A stretch of DNA of 64,000 nt from an uncultured Dysgonomonas sp. (GCF_900079725.1 NZ_LT599032.1:618948-682947); one strand, 5' to 3'; numbered from the stretch's first letter, positions 18,364-27,586 are shown. The notes: a model not told the origin generated them from the letters alone. Translations and numbers: made by a program.

Positions 18364-19032
18364 TTAATATTCGCGTTCTCCAAAAATAGATGAGCCTACC
18401 CTTATCATTGTAGACCCTTCTTCGACTGCTATTGTATAGTCTCCCGACATACCCATTGATATTTCAGAGAAGCAATCATCCTCTGCAAAATAGTCTTTTT
18501 TTATTTCATCGAAGAATAATTTTAAACTTTTAAATTCTTCTCTGATTTGCGATTCCTCTTCGACATTCGATGCCATGCCCATTACTCCTCCAATATAAGC
18601 AAATTTATAATCTTTCCATTGGTTTCCCGATAAGAAACTTCGGCATTCTTCAAAAGAAAACCCAAACTTGGCTTCTTCCTGCGCAATATGAATTTCCAGT
18701 AAACAGCAAATCCGTTTTCCGATACGGGCTGCGGACTTCTCTATTTCGGTCAGCAGTCTCCAGCTATCGACACTGTGTATCGTATGCGTATAAGGTATAA
18801 TCGACTTTACTTTGTTCGTTTGCAGATGTCCTATAAAATGCCATTCTATATCCTGTGGCAGCAAGGGATGCTTTTGGCTGATCTCCTGCATCCGGCTTTC
18901 TCCAAAAATATGCTGACCGGCATTATAAGCCACCCTGATAGCATCAACAGGATGGAATTTAGATACTGCTACCAGTTTTACATTTTCCGGTAAACGTTCC
19001 TTTATGGTATGTATATTTTCGGATATGCCCAT
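18364..19032 (-). CDS. YggS-family PLP-binding protein
   Basis: A 222-residue fold-type III PLP protein (PLPBP/YggS/PROSC family) involved in vitamin B6 homeostasis. The PLP lysine lies in VKLVAVSKFHPVDAI near residue 25. GESRMQE, EWHFIGHLQTNKVK and the C-terminal MGMSGDYTIAVEEGSTMIRVGSSIFG are family hallmarks. The length is normal. It sits between the DUF4494 gene and oxyR in one apparent operon. Confidence 0.94.
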   Translation of the reverse strand: MGISENIHTIKERLPENVKLVAVSKFHPVDAIRVAYNAGQHIFGESRMQEISQKHPLLPQDIEWHFIGHLQTNKVKSIIPYTHTIHSVDSWRLLTEIEKSAARIGKRICCLLEIHIAQEEAKFGFSFEECRSFLSGNQWKDYKFAYIGGVMGMASNVEEESQIREEFKSLKLFFDEIKKDYFAEDDCFSEISMGMSGDYTIAVEEGSTMIRVGSSIFGEREY

Positions 19033-19041
19033 TCTGTATAT

Positions 19042-19497
19042 TTATACAAGAACTATTTTTTTCTTCTGGTCTTCCGAATAAGGGAATACATCCATTATCA
19101 TTGTTTCACTCAGGGAGGCTATGGCATAATCGGCCAAAGTACCCTCCATGCCTTTTTCTACAACTTTCAGCGCCTCCTTCAGGTCCGAAGCCTGAGCCAG
19201 CATGTTTACGGCCGTTTTCTTCTCCGTGCCACTCTTTTCGTCCAAAGAGATAAACATCACTTTAGCTTTGAAGAAGCGGTCGCCATTGTCGTTAAAAAAC
19301 AACTCGGACAATTTAGCGCGTTTAATATCCGTGATGGTAAATTCACCTGTTATATAAGGTTTTATTTCTTCTATGATACGTGCTTCTGCTTCTGTAAATG
19401 ATAGAGCATCTACAAGATAAGGTTCTGTAACTTTTTTCTGCATGCCGTTTTCCAGCATTTTTTCGTAGCTTACCTTGCATTCAAACCAATTGTGCAT
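19042..19497 (-). CDS. DUF4494 family protein
   Basis: A 151-residue Bacteroidota-specific protein beginning MHNWFECKVSYEK, which is typical of DUF4494. There is no signal peptide; it is a soluble alpha/beta protein rich in Glu and Lys. It is first in the minus-strand unit with yggS and oxyR. TAAATTTG (complement of 19541-19548) may be the -7 element. The biochemical function of the family is not known. Confidence 0.85.
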   Translation of the reverse strand: MHNWFECKVSYEKMLENGMQKKVTEPYLVDALSFTEAEARIIEEIKPYITGEFTITDIKRAKLSELFFNDNGDRFFKAKVMFISLDEKSGTEKKTAVNMLAQASDLKEALKVVEKGMEGTLADYAIASLSETMIMDVFPYSEDQKKKIVLV

Positions 19498-19832
19498 ATA
19501 CTAATGTATTGTTATTATTAAAATCTATAATTTGTCGTTGCAAATTTAACAAATTTAATTTATAAAATCTATCATACAATAAAAGTTCTCTATTTAATTG
19601 ATTTAAATATTGTTATAATTCGTATTCTTTGTACATACATACATATATAATCTATGTTGGCTGTATGTTTTATTTACTATATATTATAATTTGTTTTTAG
19701 CCGTTAGCTCTAGTTATAGCGTAAGTTACTCAATACTTATTTCTTTGGAACTTACTGCCTGTTAAAACCTGACAAACTTGACAACTTTTGCACTATTTCT
19801 ATATTTCGACTCATAACCTTTTATCTTTCAAC
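19498..19832. other. intergenic region with one dispersed repeat unit
   Basis: AT-rich, without coding potential. At 19761-19784 it contains GTTAAAACCTGACAAACTTG followed by ACAA, the reverse complement of the unit at 55821-55844. Otherwise nothing is recognised. Confidence 0.55.
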
Positions 19833-20561
19833 TCAATCCGTTCTCGATGTATATCCCGGCGGCAGAATTGGATAAGGATTCAGCCTAGGCTTTTCTACCA
19901 GAGCGGCAGATGGTTGCGTGACAGGAGGCTGTTCTGCCGCTTTATCCTGTTTGTCCACCTGCTCACTTTTCTCTTTTAGTTCTTCACTTTTTGTTTTCCG
20001 TTCTTCATTTTTCACTTTATCTTCCTCTTCCAGTTTCCTGTCCACAGCCGCCACTATCTCCGGATCGAGCGCACCGCCCGAACGGAAGCCGTTCTCCTCT
20101 AATATCATCAGTTGCCGTCTGGTTTCCTCGTCCTGTACCTCTATGATCAAGGGACGTTTTTCCTTGCTTTCCAATCGTTGCTGCTCTTTCCTCCTTTCCT
20201 CACGGTCGAGTACGTACTTTATCGCGCGGATGCTTGGCGGGCAGAATTTCTTCTCCACTACGCGGCATTTCTCCACATCCTCCACCGGATTGTTCTTGTC
20301 AGGGACGTATGTGATTTTTTCTTTTTTCTGTACATACCCTTCAAGTAATTGTTTCAGCCCGATACGGGCATTTACTATCAGCACTTCTTCCCTGCGGATA
20401 AAGGCTTCTTCCACTTCTTCCTTAAATTCCGGTTTATTCTTTTTCCAGTCGTAAAAAGTCTGGCGACTGATCCGTAATATTTTACATATTTCAGATACTC
20501 CGTAAAGATCTTGTTCAATCATTTCTACAATGCGTTCGGCGGTTTTGTTGTTATATTTCAT
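19833..20561 (-). CDS. terminase-small-subunit-like helix-turn-helix protein (orphan)
   Basis: 242 residues. The N-terminus (about 1-50) is a helix-turn-helix, MIEQDLYGVSEICKILRISRQTFYDWKKNKPEFKE, of the kind found in phage terminase small subunits and transposase-type HTH proteins. Middle helices (50-130) resemble the small-terminase core. The C-terminal third is a low-complexity Lys/Glu tail followed by a Pro-rich end. The tail is encoded by near-repetitive DNA (around 19975-20030) and may have arisen by repeat expansion. No portal, large terminase or other phage genes are near, so it is either a domesticated gene or a stand-alone regulator. Confidence 0.6.
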   Translation of the reverse strand: MKYNNKTAERIVEMIEQDLYGVSEICKILRISRQTFYDWKKNKPEFKEEVEEAFIRREEVLIVNARIGLKQLLEGYVQKKEKITYVPDKNNPVEDVEKCRVVEKKFCPPSIRAIKYVLDREERRKEQQRLESKEKRPLIIEVQDEETRRQLMILEENGFRSGGALDPEIVAAVDRKLEEEDKVKNEERKTKSEELKEKSEQVDKQDKAAEQPPVTQPSAALVEKPRLNPYPILPPGYTSRTD

Positions 20562-20575
20562 AATGTTAAAGGTTT

Positions 20576-20608
20576 GCCCCTCTCATTCTCCCCACAAGGG
20601 TAGGCTAC
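20576..20608 (-). repeat. short dispersed repeat (GTAGCC...TGGGGAG), second copy
   Basis: On the minus strand it reads GTAGCCTACCCTTGTGGGGA followed by GAATG, resembling 14043-14074. Confidence 0.5.
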
Positions 20609-20757
20609 AAAAAGGGTATTGTTTGTTAATATACTATTTATAATAGCTAATAGCGATCAGCTTTTTAGTATAGATAAATGATTTGGATTTTGATAATATG
20701 AATTCGTAGTAATGTTATTAAAATATTGTTATATAAAAAACGTTGGATTTGTTCTAA

Positions 20758-21078
20758 CGCGCCATCCGGCTCGTTTTCTTAACTTTTTCTTGATAAAAAG
20801 TTACAAAAATCAAGGCTGCATCCCCCGGTGACCCAAAACCGCAGCTCCGGTGGGGCAAAATAATACGGAATCATCTATAGCCGGATTATCAGCCGGGTAT
20901 AGCAGCTACCGTATTTTGCCCTACACCTCCGCTTTGCGGATTGGGTGCCCCGCCTGAGGGACGAGGCCGGGATCGCGATGCGGCGACAAGACAGAGGCTC
21001 TTCATGCTTTAGCCCCACGTGCGTCAGCCGACTCGTAACTCGTAACTGCCCGCAGGGCGTAGTAACTTGTAACTAAAA
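20758..21078. repeat. GC-rich dispersed intergenic element, copy A
   Basis: A GC-rich island in an AT-rich gap. It shares GACCCAAAACC and GGATTGGGTGCCCC with the copy at 37628-37842. Its CTTTAGCCCCACGTGCGTCA is the inverted form of a segment of the copy at 27587-28015. Its core is a large imperfect hairpin with arms near 20851-20871 (GTGGGGCAAAATAATACGG) and 20907-20927 (CCGTATTTTGCCCTACAC). It ends in GTAACTGCCCGCAGGGCGTA, another module found near 8300. No protein is encoded. The rest of the 20562-21204 gap shows nothing else. Confidence 0.65.
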
Positions 21079-21141
21079 AACGAATAATTTTATACTACAA
21101 TAATCGCTTTAATGGCAAATTAGCACCAATTTAGCAGATAC

Positions 21142-21178
21142 AAAAAAGCAGAGTCACAAATTTTCATTTGCGACTCTG
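21142..21178 (-). terminator. intrinsic terminator of the tricorn-like protease gene
   Basis: On the minus strand CAGAGTCGCAAAT pairs with ATTTGTGACTCTG, with one mismatch, and is followed by CTTTTTTG. Confidence 0.85.
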
Positions 21179-21204
21179 TAATTACAATGTATAGTAATTA
21201 TTCC

Positions 21205-24200
21205 TTATTTTCCTTGTAACAGGACTTCCACTGCTTTTTCCAATTGGCTGTCCTTCCCTTGTAATGTAGAAGCAGGATCATTATATATTTCAATATCCGG
21301 CTGTAATTCCTGATTTTCCAGATACTGCCCGCGCATATCTTTCACTGCTACCTGCGGAATACCGAAAACAATACCCGGATCGATCTGTGATTCCCACCAT
21401 ACTGCGGTCATCGTTCCGGGAACAGGCGTTCCTATTAGCTTACCTACTTTCAGTTCTTTATACAGCCACGGGAATCCATGCGCATTCGAATAATTATCTT
21501 CACACATCAATACGGCTGACGGTTTAGTCCATTTATTATACGGGTCACTGCCTATATATTGCCCGCGAGGCTCGAAACGCTGATATTCTTTTCCACTGAG
21601 GAGAGTAACCAGATCGTCGTGCAACCAGCCACCCCCGTTATGCCGTGTATCTATCACTACAGCATCTTTGTTGCGGCAACGGCCTAGTAATTCGGAATAT
21701 ACTTCCCTGAAACTGTCGCTATTCATGCCACGCACATGTACATAACCGATTCTTCCGTTCGATAGTTTATCTACCATCTGACGACGCTGCTCTACCCAAC
21801 GCTTATAAAGCAGGTTATTTTGTTCACCGTAAGAAACGGGTTTTACCCATTCTTCTATCTCACTACCCGATTCGGATGTTTTAAATGTAAGCAGCACCTT
21901 TTTTCCGGCTTTTCCTACCAGCAAAGGATAATAATCCTGTCCCTTCACTATCGGCTTGCCGTCTATCTTCAATATAATGGTCCCCGCTCCTATTTTCGTA
22001 TTCGCATTGGTTAATGGTCCCTGACTAATGATTTCCTTAATCTTGATACCATCTCCCGGATAAGTTTCATCGAAAAACGCTCCCAGAGAAGCCGTAGGCA
22101 TCGGAGAACCCTGACCGAAACTTCGTGCCCCTGTATGAGACCCGTTTAGTTCACCCAGCATTTCCGACAACATTTCGGCAAAATCATTATTGTTATTGAT
22201 ATGAGGAAGAAAACGTTCATAAGCAACTTTATAGCCATCCCAATCCACACCATGAAGGTCTGTCACATAAAACTTGTCTTTAACCTGCTTCCAGGCATGG
22301 TTGAAGATATAGCTGCGTTCCTCTTCTGGCTGGTATTCAAACTGCGCGTTGATTTTGATAGGAGTCACGGTTCCGTTTTCCATATCTATTTTCTTGAGCT
22401 GACCGCCTCCCAGCAACAGGATATTCTTCCCAATGCTATCTGTATTCAATTCGCCCGCTCCTGCTTCTTTTACCAATATCTTAGACGACTTATCTTTCAA
22501 GTCATACACCCACAAATCATAACCTTTCTCGAAACTGGTCAGGTAATAAAGTTTATCACCCTTTTTATTGAGCATGGCATCTGCCAGAGACGAAGAATTC
22601 GGCGTCAGGCGGATAACCCAGTCCCGTCTGTTATCCAGATTGAATTTCAGAGGTTTCACTTCTTTATCTTTCTTGTCATCCTTCTTATCATCCTTCTTTC
22701 CCTTGCTGTCTTTCTTATCCTTATCTTTTCCCTCTTCTTTTTTCTTATCTTTCTTTTCCAGCTCTTCTTGCAAAGCAAGTTCTTCTTTGCTCATCCTGAA
22801 CTTGTCGTATGCTTCCCCGTCGAAGAACATGATGTATGCATCCATGTATGCGCCCCAACTGCCATGACTGCGGTATCCGGCCCTGTCAGAGAACCAAATC
22901 ATAGCTTTCCCGTCTTGTACAAAGCGTGGGTTAGCATCGCTATAGCCGCTCTCTGTCAGATTGGTGAGTTCCCCGCTACCGTCCGCTTTTACCAAAGCCG
23001 CATCCGTACTGTTCCAGCCTCCTATACCTATATACTGGGTCAAAAGCCATTTACTATCCGGTGCCCACCTGAACCACTGGTCCCCATCAGCGTACGAATA
23101 ATTGAACTTACCATCCAGTACTGTGCGTATTTCTTTACTGGCCAGATTTAACACCCGCAAAGTCGTGCGATCTTCGAGATATGCTATCTCCTTTCCGTCT
23201 GGCGAATATAATGGCTGAAAAGAGGCCAAAGTGGAATTTGTCAGTTGTTCTTCTTTAAAATCCTTAGCATAAACGAAAGATTCGTCTTCTTTGTGTGTGA
23301 GTGTAGACTGATATACATTCCACAATCCGTTCCGCTCGGCAGCATACAATACCGAACGTCCGTCCGGACTGAAAGACACATTGCGTTCCTGTTCCGGCGT
23401 ATTGGTTATCCGTCTTGTAGTACCGTATTCCACAGAAGCAACAAACACATCGCCGCGTATCACAAAGGCAACTTCTTTTCCACTCGGTGAAACAGCCATT
23501 TCTTTTGCTCCCGTAGAAAAATTGATATATTTCAATTTATTTTCCTGATTGTCGGTAGCAATCTGAATGTTCACCTTTTGAGGCTGCTGCCCCTCATTCA
23601 TCGTATATATTTCACCATCATACGAAAAACAAAGCTTTCCCTGCTTACTCGATGAAAGAAAGCGTACCGGATGTTTTTCCATACTCGTAAGTTTTACAGG
23701 TGTAGATACGTTCAAACCGCTTTTATAAATATTAAACGATCCGCTTTGCTCACTCAGGTAATAAAAGTTTTGTCCGTCCGCAGCCCAGACCGGGTTACGG
23801 TCTTCTCCCCTGAAAGTCGTCAGTTTCTTATATGTTCTTTCACCACTCAAATCACACAACCACAAATCGCGTGTTATAGACGATTGGTGGTGCTTACGCC
23901 ACGGGTCTTCATATCCTTTCCTGTCGTGGTAAAGGATCTTTGTCCCGCTGGGGTCGATGGATAAATCTTCCATTGTCAGCGATGAGAATAAAGACGGACG
24001 CCCTCCCGATGTATTAATCTCATAAATCTGAGCAAATAGCCCTGATGGGAACTCTCCGTCTTTTACATCCTGTATGATACTGGCCGAATAAAGCAATCGT
24101 TCATTATCGCGGAAAGCAACCGGATATTCACCCGCGGAGTGTGTAGTCAGACGCCGGGGTGCACCTCCTTCGGCCGACACGAGATATACATCAATGCTGC

Positions 24201-24456
24201 CCTCCCTGTCGGAAGCAAAAGCAATACTTTTGCTATCGGGCGACCATACAGGGCGGGTATCGTATCCCGGATGAGTCGTGATCTGCAAGGCACGACCTCC
24301 GGAAGCGGATACTTTATAGATATCTCCCTTATAACAAAACGCAATCTGATTACCATCCGGAGATATTGCGCAATACCGTAGCCACAAAGGGGGCTCCTGC
24401 GCTTTCAATCCGACTATGAAAAAGAGGAAAAAAGCAGTAAATAAAAGTTTTCTCAT
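21205..24456 (-). CDS. tricorn-like S41 family serine protease
   Basis: 1083 residues with a signal peptide ending VGLKAQ, so probably periplasmic. Residues about 25-560 are PD40/WD-type propeller repeats (AISPDGNQIAFCYKGDIYKV, WSPDSKSIAFASD). A Lys/Asp-rich linker (about 565-605) follows, then a C1-like domain, a PDZ domain (about 790-880) and the S41 catalytic domain. The tricorn tetrad is preserved: S773-H774 in LNGSHTG, nucleophile S990 in NYSNAHGFPW and E1047 in YLENQELQPD, with spacings close to those of archaeal tricorn. It would degrade peptides after larger proteases. It is transcribed alone, with a palindrome over its probable promoter. Confidence 0.93.
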   Translation of the reverse strand: MRKLLFTAFFLFFIVGLKAQEPPLWLRYCAISPDGNQIAFCYKGDIYKVSASGGRALQITTHPGYDTRPVWSPDSKSIAFASDREGSIDVYLVSAEGGAPRRLTTHSAGEYPVAFRDNERLLYSASIIQDVKDGEFPSGLFAQIYEINTSGGRPSLFSSLTMEDLSIDPSGTKILYHDRKGYEDPWRKHHQSSITRDLWLCDLSGERTYKKLTTFRGEDRNPVWAADGQNFYYLSEQSGSFNIYKSGLNVSTPVKLTSMEKHPVRFLSSSKQGKLCFSYDGEIYTMNEGQQPQKVNIQIATDNQENKLKYINFSTGAKEMAVSPSGKEVAFVIRGDVFVASVEYGTTRRITNTPEQERNVSFSPDGRSVLYAAERNGLWNVYQSTLTHKEDESFVYAKDFKEEQLTNSTLASFQPLYSPDGKEIAYLEDRTTLRVLNLASKEIRTVLDGKFNYSYADGDQWFRWAPDSKWLLTQYIGIGGWNSTDAALVKADGSGELTNLTESGYSDANPRFVQDGKAMIWFSDRAGYRSHGSWGAYMDAYIMFFDGEAYDKFRMSKEELALQEELEKKDKKKEEGKDKDKKDSKGKKDDKKDDKKDKEVKPLKFNLDNRRDWVIRLTPNSSSLADAMLNKKGDKLYYLTSFEKGYDLWVYDLKDKSSKILVKEAGAGELNTDSIGKNILLLGGGQLKKIDMENGTVTPIKINAQFEYQPEEERSYIFNHAWKQVKDKFYVTDLHGVDWDGYKVAYERFLPHINNNNDFAEMLSEMLGELNGSHTGARSFGQGSPMPTASLGAFFDETYPGDGIKIKEIISQGPLTNANTKIGAGTIILKIDGKPIVKGQDYYPLLVGKAGKKVLLTFKTSESGSEIEEWVKPVSYGEQNNLLYKRWVEQRRQMVDKLSNGRIGYVHVRGMNSDSFREVYSELLGRCRNKDAVVIDTRHNGGGWLHDDLVTLLSGKEYQRFEPRGQYIGSDPYNKWTKPSAVLMCEDNYSNAHGFPWLYKELKVGKLIGTPVPGTMTAVWWESQIDPGIVFGIPQVAVKDMRGQYLENQELQPDIEIYNDPASTLQGKDSQLEKAVEVLLQGK

Positions 24457-24584
24457 AATATTTTAATTAAATAAGTAATAATAAGCATTTGACTCTGTAG
24501 TAATCCATTATCTCCAATAAATATCATAGCATTGAAATAAAATAATAAGAACGCTAAACCTGAATATCCTATATTTTAACGTAT

Positions 24585-24610
24585 CAAATATAGCTAGATA
24601 CTAGCTATAT
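24585..24610 (-). promoter_or_regulatory. -7 element overlapped by a long palindrome upstream of the protease
   Basis: ATATAGCTAG (24588-24597), three bases ATA, then CTAGCTATAT (24601-24610) form a perfect 10-bp-arm dyad. The minus-strand -7 element TATATTTG (complement of 24585-24592) lies under its left arm. A repressor or activator site is inferred. It lies about 130 bp before the protease start. The rest of the 24457-24841 gap has no gene. Confidence 0.5.
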
Positions 24611-24784
24611 GACGAAAGAAAAACGAAAATGTTACAAAAAATTATTCAGGAAGGGAAATACAGGATAAATGGAATCTGTTATTTTGCAGGAATAAAGCTT
24701 CCATCCTATTTTATCAAATTATTTCAGATTCAATATGGTATGATTCCCAAGGCGTTTGAATAACAAAGCAGGCCTAGAATCTTT

Positions 24785-24823
24785 ATAAAAAATGAAGGCT
24801 GTCAGAATTTCTGACAGCCTTCT
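24785..24823 (-). terminator. intrinsic terminator of the LTxxQ protein gene
   Basis: On the minus strand GAAGGCTGTCAGA pairs with TCTGACAGCCTTC through a very short AT loop, followed by ATTTTTTAT. Confidence 0.9.
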
Positions 24824-24841
24824 TTAAAATATATAAATGTG

Positions 24842-25672
24842 TTATACAGGTTTGCTATTTTGAGTTTTACGCGCTTCTTTGATTATCTCTTGTTTTTCTT
24901 TTCGGAAATTCTGACGTAAATCAGCAATTTTTTGTTTTTGTGCATCAGGAGCAATACGGCTCAATTCCACAGCTTTCTTCTCCTTCTCAAAGTTTTCACG
25001 CAATGATTTCAATTTAGTTTTGCTTGCTTCATCAAGCTTGGCCATTCCTCTCCTTCCATCGAAAGCGAAACGACGGTCTTTATTAAAATCTTTTCTGAAT
25101 TCCTTCAGTTTGTTTTGTTGTTCGGGAGTATATACTTTATTCAATTCCTCACGATGTTGCTTAGCCAGATCTCTCGATTTTGTCTTAAAGTCTTCATTCA
25201 ATGCCTTGATCTTTTGTTTCTGATCGTCTGTCAGATTTAAATCCTTCATACGGTCGCCTCTTCTGTCTGCCCTCAAGTCTTGGCTACGGCCATCTTTTTT
25301 GCCACGCATGCCCAACTCCTTGCCTCCTTTTTTCATGTCTCTGGTTCCCCTCTGAGCCATGAGTTCTTTCATTTTAGTTTGTTGGTCGGGAGTCAGTATA
25401 TTATTTACCGCTGTTTGATGCTGCGTTCTCAATTCCTTTGCTTTTGCCTGCCGATCCTCTTTCGACAAATCAGACTTAGCCCTTAGTTCGGCCATTTTAG
25501 ACTTAAAGTCCTTATTGGTAGACTCTACTTTTTCTTTCTGTTCAGCAGTCAGATTCAATTCTTTCTGAAAATCTGCACTACGCTTTCCATCCCTTTTTCC
25601 TCCCTGTGCACTAACTGATGCTGTAAGAGAAATAGATGCTATTATAGCCAATGATAAAAATAATCTTTTCAT
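24842..25672 (-). CDS. Spy/CpxP-like periplasmic LTxxQ-repeat protein
   Basis: 276 residues with a Sec signal peptide ending SVSAQ. The mature protein is very rich in Lys, Arg, Glu and Gln and is almost all helix. It contains four LTxxQ-type motifs: LTAEQKEKV, LTPDQQTKM, LTDDQKQKI and YTPEQQNKL. These are the hallmark of Spy/CpxP envelope-stress chaperones, which carry only two per about 160 residues, so this looks like an internal duplication of the Spy unit. It probably acts in the periplasm as a chaperone or metal-responsive protein. It is divergently transcribed from the phosphatase gene. Confidence 0.8.
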   Translation of the reverse strand: MKRLFLSLAIIASISLTASVSAQGGKRDGKRSADFQKELNLTAEQKEKVESTNKDFKSKMAELRAKSDLSKEDRQAKAKELRTQHQTAVNNILTPDQQTKMKELMAQRGTRDMKKGGKELGMRGKKDGRSQDLRADRRGDRMKDLNLTDDQKQKIKALNEDFKTKSRDLAKQHREELNKVYTPEQQNKLKEFRKDFNKDRRFAFDGRRGMAKLDEASKTKLKSLRENFEKEKKAVELSRIAPDAQKQKIADLRQNFRKEKQEIIKEARKTQNSKPV

Positions 25673-25858
25673 AATCTTTATTTTAAATGTTTTATAGTGG
25701 TTAGATGCGATTTCGAGACCGGGGTTTAATCCATATTTATTATTTAACTTTTCATTACATTCTGTAACCTATATATAATCCATATAGAATCAATACCATA
25801 CAAAATGTTAAATAAAGGAATTTTCAATCATATAAAGACCGAAAACAAATTCTTTGTC

Positions 25859-25889
25859 TTGCTTACTATAACAAAGCGGAGTACCTTTG
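25859..25889 (+). promoter_or_regulatory. promoter of the lipoprotein phosphatase gene
   Basis: TTG (25859-25861, written T-T-G across the block boundary), a 20-base spacer and TACCTTTG (25882-25889). It covers the upstream in-frame ATG at 25887 and so supports the start at 25914. Confidence 0.65.
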
Positions 25890-25913
25890 TTATCTGATAA
25901 ATTACACACACAA

Positions 25914-26966
25914 ATGAAAAAACTTATTATACCTATGATTTTAGCTTCACTCATTGCCACATCATGCGACAAGAAAGCGACGCAGAACCAAGCCGGATAT
26001 ACCGGGGAAGACATTTCAAATGATGTATCCATCATCAGAGACAAAACCACCAAATCTGCAACTATTCAGATATATACACAAGGTAAATGGACGCTTTATG
26101 CGGGCAGGTCTGTCGATGGCATAGACTTTTCCCAGCCTGTAGCACAAGGCATAGACAGCGGCACATTCCCGCTAAATATTACAGATTCGATACGTTCTTA
26201 TTTTGAAATAATTACAGAAAAAGGAAGCGCCATCGTATCCGACAGGCATTTACCGATGACGGGAGGCTATAACTTCCGAGATTTAGGCGGATACAAAACC
26301 ACTGATGGCAAATATGTAAAATGGGGTAAAATATTCCGTTCCGATGATTTACACAAGCTGACCGACTCCGATCTGGATTATCTCGCTGCCATACCGTTAA
26401 TCTCCATTGTGGATTTCCGTTCGGGCGAAGAAATGGAACAGGCCCCCGATAAGAATCCTTCTTCGGTAAAGAGTAATTATCCTTATTCCATCAGTCCGGG
26501 AGACCTGATGGCAGCAGTAAAGCAAGATATAAGCAAAATTACTGCTGAACAAGCCGACCGGATGATGAAAGACATGAATATTCTTTTAGTTACCAATTCG
26601 GCTTGTATACATCAGTACAAAGAATTCTTCAAATTATTGCAGAACGGCGATAATATTCCGCTAATGTTCCATTGTTCGGCAGGAAAAGACCGTACCGGAA
26701 TGGGTGCAGCATTGGTTCTATCGGCACTAGGGGTTGATGAACAAACTATATTGAAGGATTATTTATTATCAAATACATATTTGGCTAATAAATATGCGGG
26801 GTTAAAATCACAATATCCGGCCATATCTTCACTTTTCGAGGTAAAACCTGAATTTCTTCAGGCAGGACTGGATCAGATAAAAAAAGACCATGGTTCGGTA
26901 GAAAACTATCTGACAAAGGTTTTAGGTGTTGACATACAGAAAGTGAGGGAAATGTATTTATACTGA
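25914..26966 (+). CDS. lipoprotein tyrosine/serine phosphatase (Y_phosphatase3 type)
   Basis: 350 residues from the ATG at 25914. The longer frame from 25887 would start inside the promoter and would put nine residues before the signal peptide. The leader MKKLIIPMILASLIATSC ends in a lipobox Cys18. A beta-sandwich-like region (about 35-110) precedes the phosphatase domain, which shows FRDLGGYKT and the CX5R P-loop HCSAGKDRTGMG, with nucleophile C254 and R260. Substrates may be phosphoproteins or other phosphomonoesters outside the inner membrane. It converges on the small ATPase gene, 11 bp apart. Confidence 0.88.
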   Translation: MKKLIIPMILASLIATSCDKKATQNQAGYTGEDISNDVSIIRDKTTKSATIQIYTQGKWTLYAGRSVDGIDFSQPVAQGIDSGTFPLNITDSIRSYFEIITEKGSAIVSDRHLPMTGGYNFRDLGGYKTTDGKYVKWGKIFRSDDLHKLTDSDLDYLAAIPLISIVDFRSGEEMEQAPDKNPSSVKSNYPYSISPGDLMAAVKQDISKITAEQADRMMKDMNILLVTNSACIHQYKEFFKLLQNGDNIPLMFHCSAGKDRTGMGAALVLSALGVDEQTILKDYLLSNTYLANKYAGLKSQYPAISSLFEVKPEFLQAGLDQIKKDHGSVENYLTKVLGVDIQKVREMYLY

Positions 26967-26977
26967 TGCAATAACTT

Positions 26978-27520
26978 CTACTTCAATTCCCGTATTACAA
27001 AATCAGCTCTTTCCGATACAGGCAGCAGAGGTACTTCAACTGGTATATAACCTAAATCCTTATATACTTCCATCATTACTTTGTATGTATCAATAGCTGT
27101 CCGGAAATCCTGTTTTCGTTCGCTGTCTGTTTCATATATTTCTCTCCATGGTGGCAGAATAAAAACAAGAGGATTGTAACGATATTGCTCAACTGCATTT
27201 TTCAATACATCGCCAATATTAAACCCCATCAATACCTCGTATCCGTATGTATCAGGGATACCCCTGTCAAAAAAGTAAATATCCTCCCTATCTTTCAAGT
27301 TGATAAAATCCAGGACAGAACGGAAAAGCATCAGATCGGAATATGCTCTGGTATCACCCCATGGCAAAGCACGACCTCCGGCCTCGACCTGTTCTCTGAT
27401 TATATTCCGGGCAGTTTCCGGAACACAGTTACAACCATTTTTCCGAAGTTCGTTCAATAAGGTAGTCTTACCGGAACCAGGACCTCCGGTAATTATATAA
27501 AAGTTATTTTTTACTATCAT
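26978..27520 (-). CDS. P-loop ATPase/kinase-like protein (AAA_28 type)
   Basis: 180 residues. The Walker A motif is ITGGPGSGKTTLL near the N-terminus, followed by VPETARNIIREQVE, which is typical of the AAA_28 nucleoside-kinase-like group. FFDRGIPDTYGYEV (DRGIPD) is the Walker B/lid region. A cytoplasmic nucleotide-binding enzyme; the phosphorylated substrate is unknown. Confidence 0.82.
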   Translation of the reverse strand: MIVKNNFYIITGGPGSGKTTLLNELRKNGCNCVPETARNIIREQVEAGGRALPWGDTRAYSDLMLFRSVLDFINLKDREDIYFFDRGIPDTYGYEVLMGFNIGDVLKNAVEQYRYNPLVFILPPWREIYETDSERKQDFRTAIDTYKVMMEVYKDLGYIPVEVPLLPVSERADFVIRELK

Positions 27521-27586
27521 ATTTTACACTATTTAAGTTTACTTAGTAATGAATAATGCGAATCAGTAGTTGACATTTAATGTTCA

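Noticed and set aside
19918-20454. 178-codon open frame on the plus strand
   Set aside because: Shadow of the terminase-like gene; Ser/Phe-rich because it is opposite a Lys/Glu-rich tail.
19833-20561. prophage remnant
   Set aside because: Only one phage-like gene, no integrase, portal, capsid or attachment repeats around it.
22201-23151. 316-codon open frame on the plus strand
   Set aside because: It is antisense to the tricorn-like protease, whose propeller and linker codons explain it. The protein is compositionally odd (Phe/Leu/Ser runs) and has no domain.
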